Assembly: GCF_947503385.1 (NCBI RefSeq)
Contig: NZ_CANNDO010000005.1
Location: 62,001 to 126,000, forward strand
From: an uncultured Tateyamaria sp.
GTDB lineage: Bacteria > Pseudomonadota > Alphaproteobacteria > Rhodobacterales > Rhodobacteraceae
Reading direction: 5' to 3'
Length of the DNA: 64,000 nucleotides
The notes under the pieces were generated by a model that worked only from the letters and a program-made list of their open reading frames with translations, was not told where the DNA came from and did not search any database. Made by a program: the position numbers and the translations under genes. Shown one piece after another: positions 52,733 through 61,206 of the stretch. How positions within the stretch are numbered: the stretch's first letter is position 1; each line of letters starts with the position of its first letter.

Positions 52733-53386
52733 ATGGCCTCGCAACGTCCCGTCAATACAGACGCATATTCGATGATCCTCGATGCCATCGACATCGGGAC
52801 CTACCGTCCCGGCGACCGGTTGGTCGAAAGCGAACTGGCCGACCGGTTTGGCGTGTCGCGTACCCCGGTGCGCGAGGCGCTGCAACGTCTTGAGACCCAA
52901 TCCTTGCTGGCGCGCGACGGGCGCAGCCTGATTGTGGCCTCACTGGATCACAACCAGATGTCCGAACTTTATGTCGTGCGGCGTGAACTGGAGGGGCTGG
53001 CCGCCAGCCTCGCCGCCCGCCATGCCACTCAGGAAGAGGTGCGCATCCTGCGCGACATGGTCGAAGAGGACAACGCGCTGGTCGATGATCCACCCGCGCT
53101 GAGCCGCGCCAACCGGCGGTTTCACAAACAGGTGCATCTCGCGTCGCACAACCGTTATCTGGTGCAGCAACTGGACCTTGTGTACCGCACCATGGCGCTG
53201 ATGGCGACCACGTCGCTGGCGGCAGTGGGCCGGGGCGAGATCGCGCAAAGCGAACACAACGCTATCGTGTCCGCCATCGAAGCCAAGGACGAAGAGGCCG
53301 CGGGCACGGCACTGCGCGATCATATTTCGGTGGCGTTCATGACTCGGCTCAAACAGGACGCCGAGGCCCGCAAAGACGAAGCGTAG
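52733..53386 (+). CDS. GntR family transcriptional regulator, FadR/FCD type
   Basis: The ATG at 52733 is preceded by GAGGAAAGG. The 217-residue protein has a winged helix-turn-helix (YRPGDRLVESELADRFGVSRTPVREALQRLETQSLLARDG, residues about 23-62) and an FCD effector domain with the metal-binding pattern of Asp and His (HKQVHLASHNRYLVQ and SEHNAIVSAIEAKDEEAAGTALRDHI). It probably controls catabolic genes elsewhere. It is the last intact gene before the decayed island. Confidence 0.9.
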   Translation: MASQRPVNTDAYSMILDAIDIGTYRPGDRLVESELADRFGVSRTPVREALQRLETQSLLARDGRSLIVASLDHNQMSELYVVRRELEGLAASLAARHATQEEVRILRDMVEEDNALVDDPPALSRANRRFHKQVHLASHNRYLVQQLDLVYRTMALMATTSLAAVGRGEIAQSEHNAIVSAIEAKDEEAAGTALRDHISVAFMTRLKQDAEARKDEA

Positions 53387-53930
53387 ATGGGTTGGGTTTC
53401 ATGCCAAGACCGACAGGAAGGCCAGCTTCGAGCCCTTAGAAGAGCATGAGAGCCATCGCGGCGTAGGATCGTAGCAACAAACTTGCCGCGACCGCGTCAC
53501 TCAGGGACGTACACATCCGCAACTCTTGGGCCGACGGTGACGACAACGTAGTCTTCCGAAAGGCTCACTGACGGGAAATGCACTCTGCCAGCAACACGGC
53601 GGAGGGCTTCCGCCGCTTCTTCGCATCCGACACGTTCATGCCGCCAAACTTGGCTTTGCGTTTGTTAATAAATGGCGTCGCTGATCCGATTTGTCCGGCA
53701 CGGCGCCTGCGCCTTCACGCCTGCCTCAAATTCTTTGATCGTTCCAATGATCCGTTCGGCCGATCGTCTGCTTTTCAGTGTCCATCCATTGCTTGGACGG
53801 ATCACAAACACCTCAATGGCCCGATTTCAGGTACCTGGGTCACCCCGCATATCTTGCGTCCCCTGCGCCAAGGGAAAGCGCAATGAGTTGGTTTTATACC
53901 ACTCAAAACAAACAAAAGAGGGTCTGGACC
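53387..53930. other. decayed region with an IS3 remnant
   Basis: No intact gene is seen in these 540 bases. The middle holds a degenerate IS3-type orfA on the minus strand (53565-53778), and the right end holds the terminator of the thioredoxin-like gene. The left third (53387-53560) is not recognised. Confidence 0.7.
53565..53778 (-). pseudogene. degenerate IS3-family transposase orfA
   Basis: Read on the minus strand, one frame gives KSRRSAERIIGTIKEFEAG, then CRTNRISDAIY and a stop; after a one-base shift the reading continues KRKAKFGGMNVSDAKKRR and later LLAECISRQ, then a stop. Canonical IS3 (IS407-group) OrfA reads similarly: K-S-R-F-x-E-x-Q-I-I-x-I-L-K-E, then C-R-x-x-G-I-S-D-A-T-F-Y, then K-A-K-x-G-G-M-x-V-S-D-A-x-R. 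The start codon is CTG in place of ATG, there is a frameshift, an internal deletion, and no orfB. It is a fossil that marks past transposition at the edge of the permease island. Confidence 0.8.
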
Positions 53931-53932
53931 CT
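53912..53932 (-). terminator. terminator overlapping the stop of the thioredoxin-like gene
   Basis: On the minus strand AGGGT CCAG ACCCT forms a five-base stem followed by CTTTTGTTTGTTTT. The stem is short, so the call is moderate. Confidence 0.55.
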
Positions 53933-54167
53933 AAACACGTGTCAGCAGGGCTTCAACCTCAGCGGCAGTCAAGACGCGCCCCGATGAAACGACCTTTTCA
54001 TCAATGACCAGCCCCGGCGTTGACATCACGCCATAGCCGGCAATGGCAACAACGTCCGTGACCTTCTCAATCTCAACGTCGATGCCGGCCGCCTTCGCGG
54101 CCGCCCTCGCATTGTCTGCCAAAGCCAAACATTTCTGGCAGCCTGATCCCAAAATTTTGATGTGCAT
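53931..54167 (-). CDS. small thioredoxin-like redox protein
   Basis: The ATG at 54167 has GGAGAAAT a few bases upstream. The 78-residue protein has MHIKILGSGCQKCLALADNARAAA with a CxxC pair (Cys10, Cys13) and STPGLVIDEKVVSSGR with the cis-Pro of the thioredoxin fold. This is the small redox-active disulfide protein (TM0996/MTH895) family. Genes of this type often follow ArsP/SO_0444-type permease genes, as here, with 14 bases between. It may pass thiols or metal to the permease. Confidence 0.9.
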   Translation of the reverse strand: MHIKILGSGCQKCLALADNARAAAKAAGIDVEIEKVTDVVAIAGYGVMSTPGLVIDEKVVSSGRVLTAAEVEALLTRV

Positions 54168-54181
54168 GACATTTCTCCGGT

Positions 54182-55192
54182 TCAAATGAGCAGGTGGGTT
54201 GCGCTGTTAAAGAGGTAGCCAATCACAATGATGCCAACGGTCACGATCCCGATAAATATGGCTAGCAAGGGCAGCTTCACGACACGCTTAAGCATGATCA
54301 TCGATGGCAAGGAAAGCGCCGTAACCGACATCATGAACGCGAGTGCCGTACCGACGCCGACGCCCTTTTGCACAAGTGCTTCTGCGATCGGCAACGTGCC
54401 GAAAATGTCTGCGTACATCGGAACTCCAGCAATCGTCGCAACGAAGACTGACCACCATCTGTCCTGACCTAACGTGGCCGCAATGAAGCTTTCGGGGATC
54501 CAATTGTGGATCGCAGCCCCTATTCCAACACCAACCAAGACATACAGCCAAACCCGATGAACGATGTCTGAGACCTGATCTCGCGCGTAGGCCAGACGTT
54601 CCCGGCGACTGATCTGACCATCATTGTCGTGATCGCTGACAGGGCTTTGAAAGACGAAACCCTCTACCTGTTTTTCGAGCCTCAGATATCCGATCAAAGT
54701 GCCGCCAAAAACTGCGAGGATCAGGCCGACAACCACATAGCTCAGCGCTATCGTCCAATTGAAGATACTGGCAAGCAGGATCACCGACGCAAGATCGACC
54801 AATGGCGAGGAGATCAGAAAGGAAAACGTCACGGAAAGCGGAAGGCCAGCGCTGGTGAACCCGATGAACAAGGGAATGGACGAACACGAGCAAAATGGCG
54901 TGAGGGTTCCCAGCAAAGCAGCAAGTGTATTTGCGCCTAAGCCCTGTCGCTGACCGAGAATGCGACGGGTGCGTTCAGGCGGGAAATAGCTTTGCACGTA
55001 GGAAATGGAGAAAATCAAAACCGACAGGAGAATGAAGATCTTGATCACGTCATAGATGAAGAAATGAACACTGCCAGCGACGCGACTGGTCATGTCTAGG
55101 CCGAAACCATCCGCCAGGACCCATGTGACAAAATCCGAGAGCCACTGCATCCGCAGCAACTGGTCATTTAGCCAGGTAAAAAGTTCTCCCAA
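54182..55192 (-). CDS. ArsP/SO_0444-type permease with an EF-hand-like loop
   Basis: The 336-residue protein has about eight to ten hydrophobic helices. The family hallmark TPFCSCSSIPLFIGF lies at residues 98-112, where the Cys pair binds a metal or metalloid (organoarsenicals in ArsP, Cu/Zn in the SO_0444 branch). Between helices, residues 187-198 read DHDNDGQISRRE, which fits all positions of an EF-hand calcium loop (DxDxDGxIxxxE). It is an inner-membrane efflux protein; the cargo is not fixed. It is cotranscribed with the thioredoxin-like gene. No ArsR regulator lies beside it. Confidence 0.87.
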   Translation of the reverse strand: MGELFTWLNDQLLRMQWLSDFVTWVLADGFGLDMTSRVAGSVHFFIYDVIKIFILLSVLIFSISYVQSYFPPERTRRILGQRQGLGANTLAALLGTLTPFCSCSSIPLFIGFTSAGLPLSVTFSFLISSPLVDLASVILLASIFNWTIALSYVVVGLILAVFGGTLIGYLRLEKQVEGFVFQSPVSDHDNDGQISRRERLAYARDQVSDIVHRVWLYVLVGVGIGAAIHNWIPESFIAATLGQDRWWSVFVATIAGVPMYADIFGTLPIAEALVQKGVGVGTALAFMMSVTALSLPSMIMLKRVVKLPLLAIFIGIVTVGIIVIGYLFNSATHLLI

Positions 55193-55365
55193 AGGGTCGC
55201 TTCCTTATTAGGTCAATCCCGTTGTTTCTTGCCGTCTAGAGAAACTGAAGATGGAGCACATGATCTAAGTCAGTACGCGTGAGACTGGCTGAACCTGAAC
55301 GCATTGCATCACCAAACGGGATGATGACGCTTTGCGAGACACCGTGGGAACGGCAGGTGATCACG

Positions 55366-55611
55366 TCATTTGTCTGAAATCGCCGACTCCAGAGCCAGCT
55401 TTGCCATACAAAGCTTGTAACAGTGATCAAACTCCGGGCAGGCAATACAATCGTCCCATTCGGCAATGTTGGTCCGAATGCTCCTTTCGGACCGCGCTAG
55501 CCCCGCGGTATCCAGTTCAAATGAAAAGACCTTGCCTTGCATGTCATCATTAACGGCGAAGTGCAGACTGTCATGGAACATTGTCCCATAGCAGGGCTTG
55601 TGTCGTGTCAT
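55366..55611 (-). CDS. small Cys-rich protein upstream of the permease
   Basis: The ATG at 55611 is preceded by GAGGAT seven bases upstream. The 81-residue protein ends with DDCIACPEFDHCYKLCMAKLALESAI, a C-x2-C-x6-C-x3-C arrangement that could bind a metal or an iron-sulfur cluster; another Cys is near residue 7. I do not recognise a named family. It lies 170 bases upstream of the permease on the same strand, so it may be a metal sensor or chaperone of that unit. Confidence 0.65.
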   Translation of the reverse strand: MTRHKPCYGTMFHDSLHFAVNDDMQGKVFSFELDTAGLARSERSIRTNIAEWDDCIACPEFDHCYKLCMAKLALESAISDK

Positions 55612-56712
55612 AAGCGTATCCTCACAAACATCCTCAACCGGGCAATTGCATAAGTGCAGGGCACAAATCTGACGGGATGACATCAAGTTCAGAATCTGCG
55701 GATGCCCGGACGAAAGGTTCTTCAGGCCCAGTTTATGGCCGAGCCGCAGTCAAACGTTGATCACGGTCAATCCCTCATTCTGCGAGGTGATAGATCGATT
55801 GCAGGACTGGCCGAAAGCATTGAAAATAAAGCGAATACGCGCCTGTTCATGTTTGTCAGCGATGGCATCCATTTTTGGCGTGCCGGCGAAAGGAGATTTT
55901 GTGCCGGCGTCCAAACCAGCGAAACAGAGATGGGTCAACGCAATACGAAAGTGACATTGTTGCTAGCTTTGTGCCACGCAGCAGGATGCCCGGCCCCTAT
56001 CATTTTTTTACGGACCTCCAAAGACATCCAACGTGGTTTCCTTACCGGGTTAGCAAACAGGCTGACGCCACAGAAAATCTCGCATCCTTGGACCGAAGAG
56101 CAGATTAAGGGGGGGATGGCAGCGCATCGACAGCTTCGGCAATGGTTTGTCGTGCATAACTCTGCGGTGGCCAAACTTGCTATGTGCAGCTGGTCCGTTG
56201 TCTTCCCGGTGGCACAAATTGATGATCTAGCGAGCCCTGCCATCAACATCAAAGACGAAGCATTTGGGCAAATAGCTGGGGGTATAGACCATCATGACGC
56301 CCGCAATGAACCTGCCGGCGACCACTCCATCCCGCTCTATCGCAACCGTTCCAGAGCACGACGACTGCTGGCCTATCGACTGATGATCGACAGAGTGAAC
56401 CGCCGTCATTTTCATCTTCTCAAGATTGGAACAATCAGTCAGCTTTAGCTGTTCCAGACAGTGGTCAAAAGACCCGTAGCTGCGATGATCGGACCAAAGC
56501 AACGGCTGATTCAGAGATATATGCGGCGCCGCACTGGCAGTCGCGCTGCACGTGCAAACGAATGCTGCGTCAGCAAAGGTTCAAAATCGAATGTCGGAAG
56601 CGTCCGCCCGGCGGACGTTGTAGAATTTTAGTAATTTGACGCCATGCGCAACGTGTCGTCCAATTCTGCGTTCGGGGGAAGTGTCGGGCAAGGCCAGGTG
56701 TCCAGACCAGAG
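55612..56712. other. 1.1-kb region without a supported gene
   Basis: Base composition is lower in GC than the flanks. The longest open frame (55702-56448, plus strand, 248 codons) has no ribosome site, no domain I recognise, and reads like a shadow frame; several shorter minus-strand frames (for example 56227-56502 and 55935-56252) look no better. It may be a decayed gene. I see nothing else in it. Confidence 0.55.
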
Positions 56713-57738
56713 CTAGTCGAATGTTCCGGCCACGCGACCAAGCAGCATGAATGCGCGTGCCGTGCGCGTGTCTCCAAGCGCTGTCAGGTCGGCGTCGGAG
56801 GCGCGTTCGGCAAAGGCCGAAATCGTCTTGTCGAACCGGCGCAGGAAATGATGTGCGGCGTCGCGAAAGATAGGGTCCTGCTTCATCCGGCCTGCCGACA
56901 GGGCAAGTGACGACCGGTCCCGAATGCCACCCAACGCCGCGACTGGGCGCCCGCGTATGCCGCTGGCGAACTGACGCCAGATCTCGGGCCGTGCCCGGTC
57001 GGGGCGCAGGTCATCCATGTAGATACCGTCCTGGCTGAGCAGGGTGAGGATGTCCTGGCTGGCCTGAATGAGCTGCGCGGTCTCGCGGTCCTTCATAGCC
57101 TTGCGCAGGGCGGCGAAGCCTTCCTCGTCTTCGGCGGTTTCCGGAAAGTTCAGCGCGCGGATGAAATCCTGCGTGTCGACGGGCGGGGCGATTTCCTCGG
57201 CGGATGTGCCGAGAGCCAGAGCAGGCTGGTCATCCGCCGCGGGTGCTTCGGCGGTGGGGGTGGCGGCGCGGGGTGCTTCGGCCTCGCGGCGGGTCTGGAA
57301 TGTTGCGAGCGCCGTTTCGGTCTTGCGGGCGGCGGCGGCAATCTCGTCCAGTTTCCGCGACACGGATGGTTCAGCCGAAATATCGCGGCCCTGTTGCTGC
57401 GCAATATACGCCTGTCGGATGGCATCGATGGCGGTTTGCAAGCGCTGGCTTTCCTCGCGCATGACACGGCTGGACTTGGCCGCGGTTGCAGCCACCCAGA
57501 TCATCGCCACGGGCATGAATACGGCCAGCATGGTAACAAGGAACCGCATACCGTCTGTGTCGGTGCCGTTGTTCGAACCGGTCAGAAAAAACGCCAGCGC
57601 CCCGACAAGCCACAGGCCTGACAGGATCATCGCCACGATCTCGATCCCCGACACACGATCATGTTTGGGCTTGTCGTAGATGCCCAACGGAGTTGGGCGC
57701 GACTGGGGCCGCGGTTCTGGATTGGTTTGGTCTGCCAT
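56713..57738 (-). CDS. membrane protein of unknown function
   Basis: The 341-residue protein has two hydrophobic helices (residues about 34-52 and 65-85), a coiled-coil stretch (SSRVMREESQRLQTAIDAIRQAYIAQQQ and VSRKLDEIAAAARKTETALATFQTRRE), an Ala/Pro-rich linker, and a C-terminal helical domain (AEDEEGFAALRKAMKDRETAQLIQASQDILTLLSQDGIYMDDL, then RRFDKTISAFAERASDADLTALGDTRTARAFMLLGRVAGTF). The C-terminal domain looks conserved but has no name I know. It lies directly downstream of greA, four bases beyond on the same transcript order being reversed: this gene starts first and greA follows. Confidence 0.78.
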   Translation of the reverse strand: MADQTNPEPRPQSRPTPLGIYDKPKHDRVSGIEIVAMILSGLWLVGALAFFLTGSNNGTDTDGMRFLVTMLAVFMPVAMIWVAATAAKSSRVMREESQRLQTAIDAIRQAYIAQQQGRDISAEPSVSRKLDEIAAAARKTETALATFQTRREAEAPRAATPTAEAPAADDQPALALGTSAEEIAPPVDTQDFIRALNFPETAEDEEGFAALRKAMKDRETAQLIQASQDILTLLSQDGIYMDDLRPDRARPEIWRQFASGIRGRPVAALGGIRDRSSLALSAGRMKQDPIFRDAAHHFLRRFDKTISAFAERASDADLTALGDTRTARAFMLLGRVAGTFD

Positions 57739-57742
57739 CGGG

Positions 57743-58213
57743 TCAGCTATAGCTGATTTTCAGCACTTCATAGGACTTTTCACCACCCGGTGTGCGCACC
57801 TCGATGCTGTCGCCCTCTTCTTTGCCGATAAGCGCCCGTGCGATGGGCGATTTTATGTTCAAAAGGCCTGCTTCGACATTGGCCTCGTATTCGCCGACGA
57901 TCTGCCATGTCTTTTCGGCATCGGTATCCTCGTCCACCAGCGTGACGGTTGCGCCGAATTTGATGGCGCCGGACAGTTTGGACGGGTCGATGACTTCGGC
58001 CAGTCCCAGCACGCCTTCCAATTCCTTGATGCGCCCTTCGATGAAGGACTGTTTTTCGCGCGCCGAATGGTATTCGGCGTTTTCCGACAGGTCGCCATGC
58101 TCGCGCGCCTCGGCGATGGCCTTGATGATGGCCGGACGCTCTTCGCTTTTGAGCTGTTTCAGTTCGGCTTCGAGCGCATTTGCGCCCGCGCGGGTCATCG
58201 GGATCTTTTCCAT
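57743..58213 (-). CDS. greA: transcription elongation factor GreA
   Basis: The ATG at 58213 ([21 protein letters not shown]) gives the standard 156 residues. The N-terminal coiled coil carries [35 protein letters not shown] with the acidic tip (Asp41/Glu44 region), and the C-terminal FKBP-like domain ends in [29 protein letters not shown]. GreA enters the RNA polymerase secondary channel and stimulates cleavage of backtracked RNA. The membrane-protein gene begins four bases after its stop on the same strand, so it is likely cotranscribed downstream. Confidence 0.95.
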   Translation of the reverse strand: MEKIPMTRAGANALEAELKQLKSEERPAIIKAIAEAREHGDLSENAEYHSAREKQSFIEGRIKELEGVLGLAEVIDPSKLSGAIKFGATVTLVDEDTDAEKTWQIVGEYEANVEAGLLNIKSPIARALIGKEEGDSIEVRTPGGEKSYEVLKISYS

Positions 58214-58308
58214 CGGCAACGTCCAAACAGGGCAGGCGGCCCCGAACCGGAGCCGCCTCGACATACATTCGGGGTTTACCTGACCCAATGGGGCGATGGA
58301 TTGCAAGG

Positions 58309-58371
58309 GGATTTGGGGCTCTGCCCCCGGCGCGGAGCGCCTCCCCCGGAGTATTTGGTCAAGAGAAGAAG
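58309..58371 (-). repeat. dispersed GGGGG-rich intergenic repeat, copy R7
   Basis: On the minus strand it reads TTCTCTTGACCAAATACTCC, then GGGGGAGGCGCTCCGCGCC and GGGGGCAGAGCCCC. It is the fullest copy besides R2, with both stem-loops. It starts four bases after the stop of the VOC gene. Confidence 0.83.
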
Positions 58372-58374
58372 GGG

Positions 58375-58755
58375 TCAGTCATATTGCACCACTTCGTATT
58401 CGATATTGTCGCTATCGTGGAAATAGAAGCGGCGGCCCGGTTCGTAGTCGCCGTGATTGCCGGGGGTGAAGCCCTGCGCCTTGACCGCAGCTTCCATCGC
58501 GTCGATGTCATCCGTCACCACCGCGAGGTGGTTGAGACCGCCGACAGTGTTGTAATTGTCGTCATTCGGAGCGTTTGGCGCGCCGGGCGTGTAAAGCGCC
58601 AGATAGAGCGCGTCGGTCCCCACGTGGACGGTGCGCCCGCCCGCCATCGCGGCTCCGGCCCACCGGATATGCCACCCAAAGAGGTCGCACATCCATTTGG
58701 CGGTGGCGTCGGGGTCCGAAACGGTCAGGTTGGTGTGTTCGAGAAGTGCTGGCAT
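58375..58755 (-). CDS. VOC (glyoxalase/dioxygenase superfamily) protein
   Basis: The 126-residue protein has a single VOC fold of two beta-alpha-beta-beta-beta modules: [28 protein letters not shown] and [26 protein letters not shown], ending in [20 protein letters not shown]. His9, His77 and the final Glu are the likely metal ligands. The substrate is unknown. It is divergent from soxR across a SoxR box, so oxidant or redox-cycling compounds probably induce it. Confidence 0.87.
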   Translation of the reverse strand: MPALLEHTNLTVSDPDATAKWMCDLFGWHIRWAGAAMAGGRTVHVGTDALYLALYTPGAPNAPNDDNYNTVGGLNHLAVVTDDIDAMEAAVKAQGFTPGNHGDYEPGRRFYFHDSDNIEYEVVQYD

Positions 58756-58811
58756 CGGGGGGTCCTTTCCTCATGGGCTTTCCTTTTGCGTCTCACGGGG
58801 GCATCGTCGGA

Positions 58812-58829
58812 CCTCAAGTTCACTTGAGG
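58812..58829. promoter_or_regulatory. SoxR-binding site
   Basis: CCTCAAGTTCACTTGAGG differs at one central base from the classic Escherichia coli soxS operator. On the minus strand a TTGACC (58833-58828) lies at its edge and GACGAT follows after 19 bases, the long spacing of MerR-family promoters, pointing towards the VOC gene. Confidence 0.93.
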
Positions 58830-58847
58830 TCAAGAGGTTTTTTGCAC

Positions 58848-59303
58848 ATGGCATTTGAGGGTTTGAGTATTGGCGAAATGGCGGACCGGACGGGCCTCGC
58901 CGTGTCAGCGATCCGCTATTACGAAGACGAGGGGCTGGTTGCGCCGTGGCGCAACGCGGGCGGGCGTCGGCGGTACCAGCGCAGCGATCTGCGGCGGCTG
59001 AGTTTTGTCATGGTTGCGCAGCGCTTTGGCTTTACTCTTGCGCAGATCAAAGTCGAACTGGACCGTCTGCCGCGCCACCGGGCGCCCAACAAGGCTGACT
59101 GGACGCGGATCAGCGGCACGTTTCGCGACCAACTCAATGACCGCATCGCCGAGTTGGAGCGGATGCGCGACACGTTGGATGGGTGCATCGGCTGTGGATG
59201 CCTGAGCCTTGAGGCCTGCAAGCTTTATAATCCCGCTGACTCAGCCGCCAAAAGGGGTGCAGGGCCGCGCTATTTGCTCGGAGATCGACCTGTTGCGAAA
59301 TAA
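58848..59303 (+). CDS. soxR: redox-sensitive transcriptional activator SoxR
   Basis: The ATG at 58848 gives 151 residues. The N-terminal MerR-type winged helix (LSIGEMADRTGLAVSAIRYYEDEGLVAPWRNAGGRRRYQRSDLRRL) is followed by a dimerisation helix and the 2Fe-2S cysteines C113, C116, C118 and C124 (CIGCGCLSLEAC). SoxR is activated when redox-active compounds oxidise the cluster. A canonical SoxR box lies 19 bases before its start; the divergent VOC gene is the visible target, and no soxS is present, as usual outside the enterics. Confidence 0.95.
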   Translation: MAFEGLSIGEMADRTGLAVSAIRYYEDEGLVAPWRNAGGRRRYQRSDLRRLSFVMVAQRFGFTLAQIKVELDRLPRHRAPNKADWTRISGTFRDQLNDRIAELERMRDTLDGCIGCGCLSLEACKLYNPADSAAKRGAGPRYLLGDRPVAK

Positions 59304-59432
59304 CGTCTCGTCGTTTCGTGAATATTCGCTGGATTTTTTCACGGCGGCGATGCACGAAGTTGCGAACATATTATCTGTGCGCTAGCCAAGGCTGTCACGA
59401 CAGCCACGTGAGGAAAAAGGGGAGCAGCCACC

Positions 59433-61082
59433 ATGGCCGAGATTGAACGCGAAGCGATGGAATACGATGTCGTCATCGTCGGGGCAGGGCCTGCGGGTCT
59501 GAGCGCTGCGATCCGGCTGAAGCAGCTAGATGCCGACCTGAACGTCGTTGTAATGGAAAAAGGCTCAGAGGTTGGGGCGCACATCCTGTCGGGCGCGGTG
59601 CTGGACCCGGTGGGCCTGAACAAACTGATCCCCGACTGGGAAGAGAAGGGCGCGCCGCTGAACGTGCCGGTGGTCGAGGACAACTTTTATATGCTGGGCG
59701 AGGCGGGCAAGCTGAAGATCCCGAACTTCCCCATGCCGCCGCTGATGAACAACCACGGCAATTACATCGTGTCGATGGGCAATGTCTGCCGCTGGATGGC
59801 CGAACAGGCCGAAGCGTTGGGTGTCGAGATTTTCCCCGGCATGGCGTGTTCGGAACTGGTCTATGGTGACACTGGCGAGGTAAAGGGCGTTGTGGCGGGC
59901 GTCTTTGGTCTAGAGGCGGACGGTTCGATTGGTGAAAACACCGAACCGGGGATGGAGTTGCACGGCAAATACGTGTTCCTGTCCGAAGGGGTGCGCGGGT
60001 CTTTGTCCAAAGAAGTCATCGCAAAATACGGGCTGAGCGACGGCAAGGAGCCGCAGAAATACGGCCTTGGCATGAAAGAAATCTGGGAGATCGATCCAGC
60101 CAAGCACCGCGAAGGGTCCGTGACCCACACGATGGGCTGGCCGCTGGGCGGGAATGCAGGTGGTGGATCGTTCATCTATCACCTTGAGAACAATCAGGTT
60201 TACGTGGGTTTCGTTGTCCACCTGAACTACAAAAACCCGCACCTGTTCCCTTACATGGAATTCCAGCGCTTCAAACATCACCCGATGGTGGCCGATCTGC
60301 TTGAGGGGGGCAAACGCGTGGCTTATGGCGCACGCGCGATCTCCGAAGGCGGTTTCCAGTCGATGCCCAAGATGGTGGCGCCCGGTGTGGCCCTGCTGGG
60401 CTGTTCGGTCGGTATGGTCAACGTCCCGCGGATCAAGGGCAACCACAATGCGATGCTGTCCGGCATGGCGGCGGCGGAGGCGGCACACGCCGCGATCAAG
60501 GACGGGCGCAGTGCCGACGAGCTTTCGGCCTATGAGGCCGAAGTGCGAGGAGGCGCGATTGGCGCAGACCTCAAGAAGGTGCGCAACGTCAAACCCCTGT
60601 GGTCGAAATACGGTCTCACCGCATCGCTTGCCATCGGCGGGTTCGACATGTGGTGCAACACGCTGGGCTTTTCGCTGCTGGGCACGCTGGGTCATGGCAA
60701 GAACGACGCCGAGGCGACCGAAGAGGCGTCCAAGCACAAGCCCATCGACTATCCCAAACCTGATGGCAAACTGTCATTCGACCGGCTGACCAACGTGTCC
60801 TTCAGCTTTACCAATCACGAAGAAAGCCAGCCCGCGCACCTGCGGCTGGCCGATGACAGCATCCCGGTTGCACAGAACCTGCCCAAATATGCCGGGCCTT
60901 CGGCGCGCTACTGCCCGGCGGGTGTCTACGAGTTCGTGGAAGAAGAGGGCAAGGACACGCGCTTTGTCATCAACTTCCAGAACTGCGTGCATTGCAAGAC
61001 CTGCGATATCAAGGACCCGGCGCAGAACATCACATGGACCACGCCACAGGGCGGCGATGGGCCGAATTACCCCAATATGTGA
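59433..61082 (+). CDS. etfQO: electron transfer flavoprotein-ubiquinone oxidoreductase
   Basis: The 549-residue protein has an N-terminal FAD motif (DVVIVGAGPAGLSAAIRLKQ), GAHILSGAVLDP, PLGGNAGGGSFIYHLENNQVYVGFVVHLNYKNPHLFPYMEFQRFKHHP, and a C-terminal 4Fe-4S cluster (NCVHCKTCDIKDPAQNITW with a further Cys before it, CPAGVYE). It passes electrons from ETF, reduced by fatty acid and amino acid dehydrogenases, to ubiquinone at the inner membrane. A terminator follows, then a TPR gene. Confidence 0.95.
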   Translation: MAEIEREAMEYDVVIVGAGPAGLSAAIRLKQLDADLNVVVMEKGSEVGAHILSGAVLDPVGLNKLIPDWEEKGAPLNVPVVEDNFYMLGEAGKLKIPNFPMPPLMNNHGNYIVSMGNVCRWMAEQAEALGVEIFPGMACSELVYGDTGEVKGVVAGVFGLEADGSIGENTEPGMELHGKYVFLSEGVRGSLSKEVIAKYGLSDGKEPQKYGLGMKEIWEIDPAKHREGSVTHTMGWPLGGNAGGGSFIYHLENNQVYVGFVVHLNYKNPHLFPYMEFQRFKHHPMVADLLEGGKRVAYGARAISEGGFQSMPKMVAPGVALLGCSVGMVNVPRIKGNHNAMLSGMAAAEAAHAAIKDGRSADELSAYEAEVRGGAIGADLKKVRNVKPLWSKYGLTASLAIGGFDMWCNTLGFSLLGTLGHGKNDAEATEEASKHKPIDYPKPDGKLSFDRLTNVSFSFTNHEESQPAHLRLADDSIPVAQNLPKYAGPSARYCPAGVYEFVEEEGKDTRFVINFQNCVHCKTCDIKDPAQNITWTTPQGGDGPNYPNM

Positions 61083-61091
61083 TCCGGGACG

Positions 61092-61120
61092 GCACCCTGC
61101 CCGGCGGCGGGGTGCTTTTT
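61092..61120 (+). terminator. intrinsic terminator after etfQO
   Basis: GCACCC and GGGTGC with an inner GCC/GGC pair form the stem, followed by TTTTT. It lies ten bases after the etfQO stop. Confidence 0.85.
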
Positions 61121-61206
61121 CATGACCTTTTCGCGAGCGTGCGTTGCGCTGAGCGCGTAAGCTGCTAGCTTTCGGGACATATGATCCCGAACCGAGGTCC
61201 GAGCGC

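Noticed and set aside
55702..56448. A 248-codon frame in the decayed island
   Set aside because: No ribosome site, no recognisable domain, composition like a shadow frame. Kept only as part of a gene-free region.
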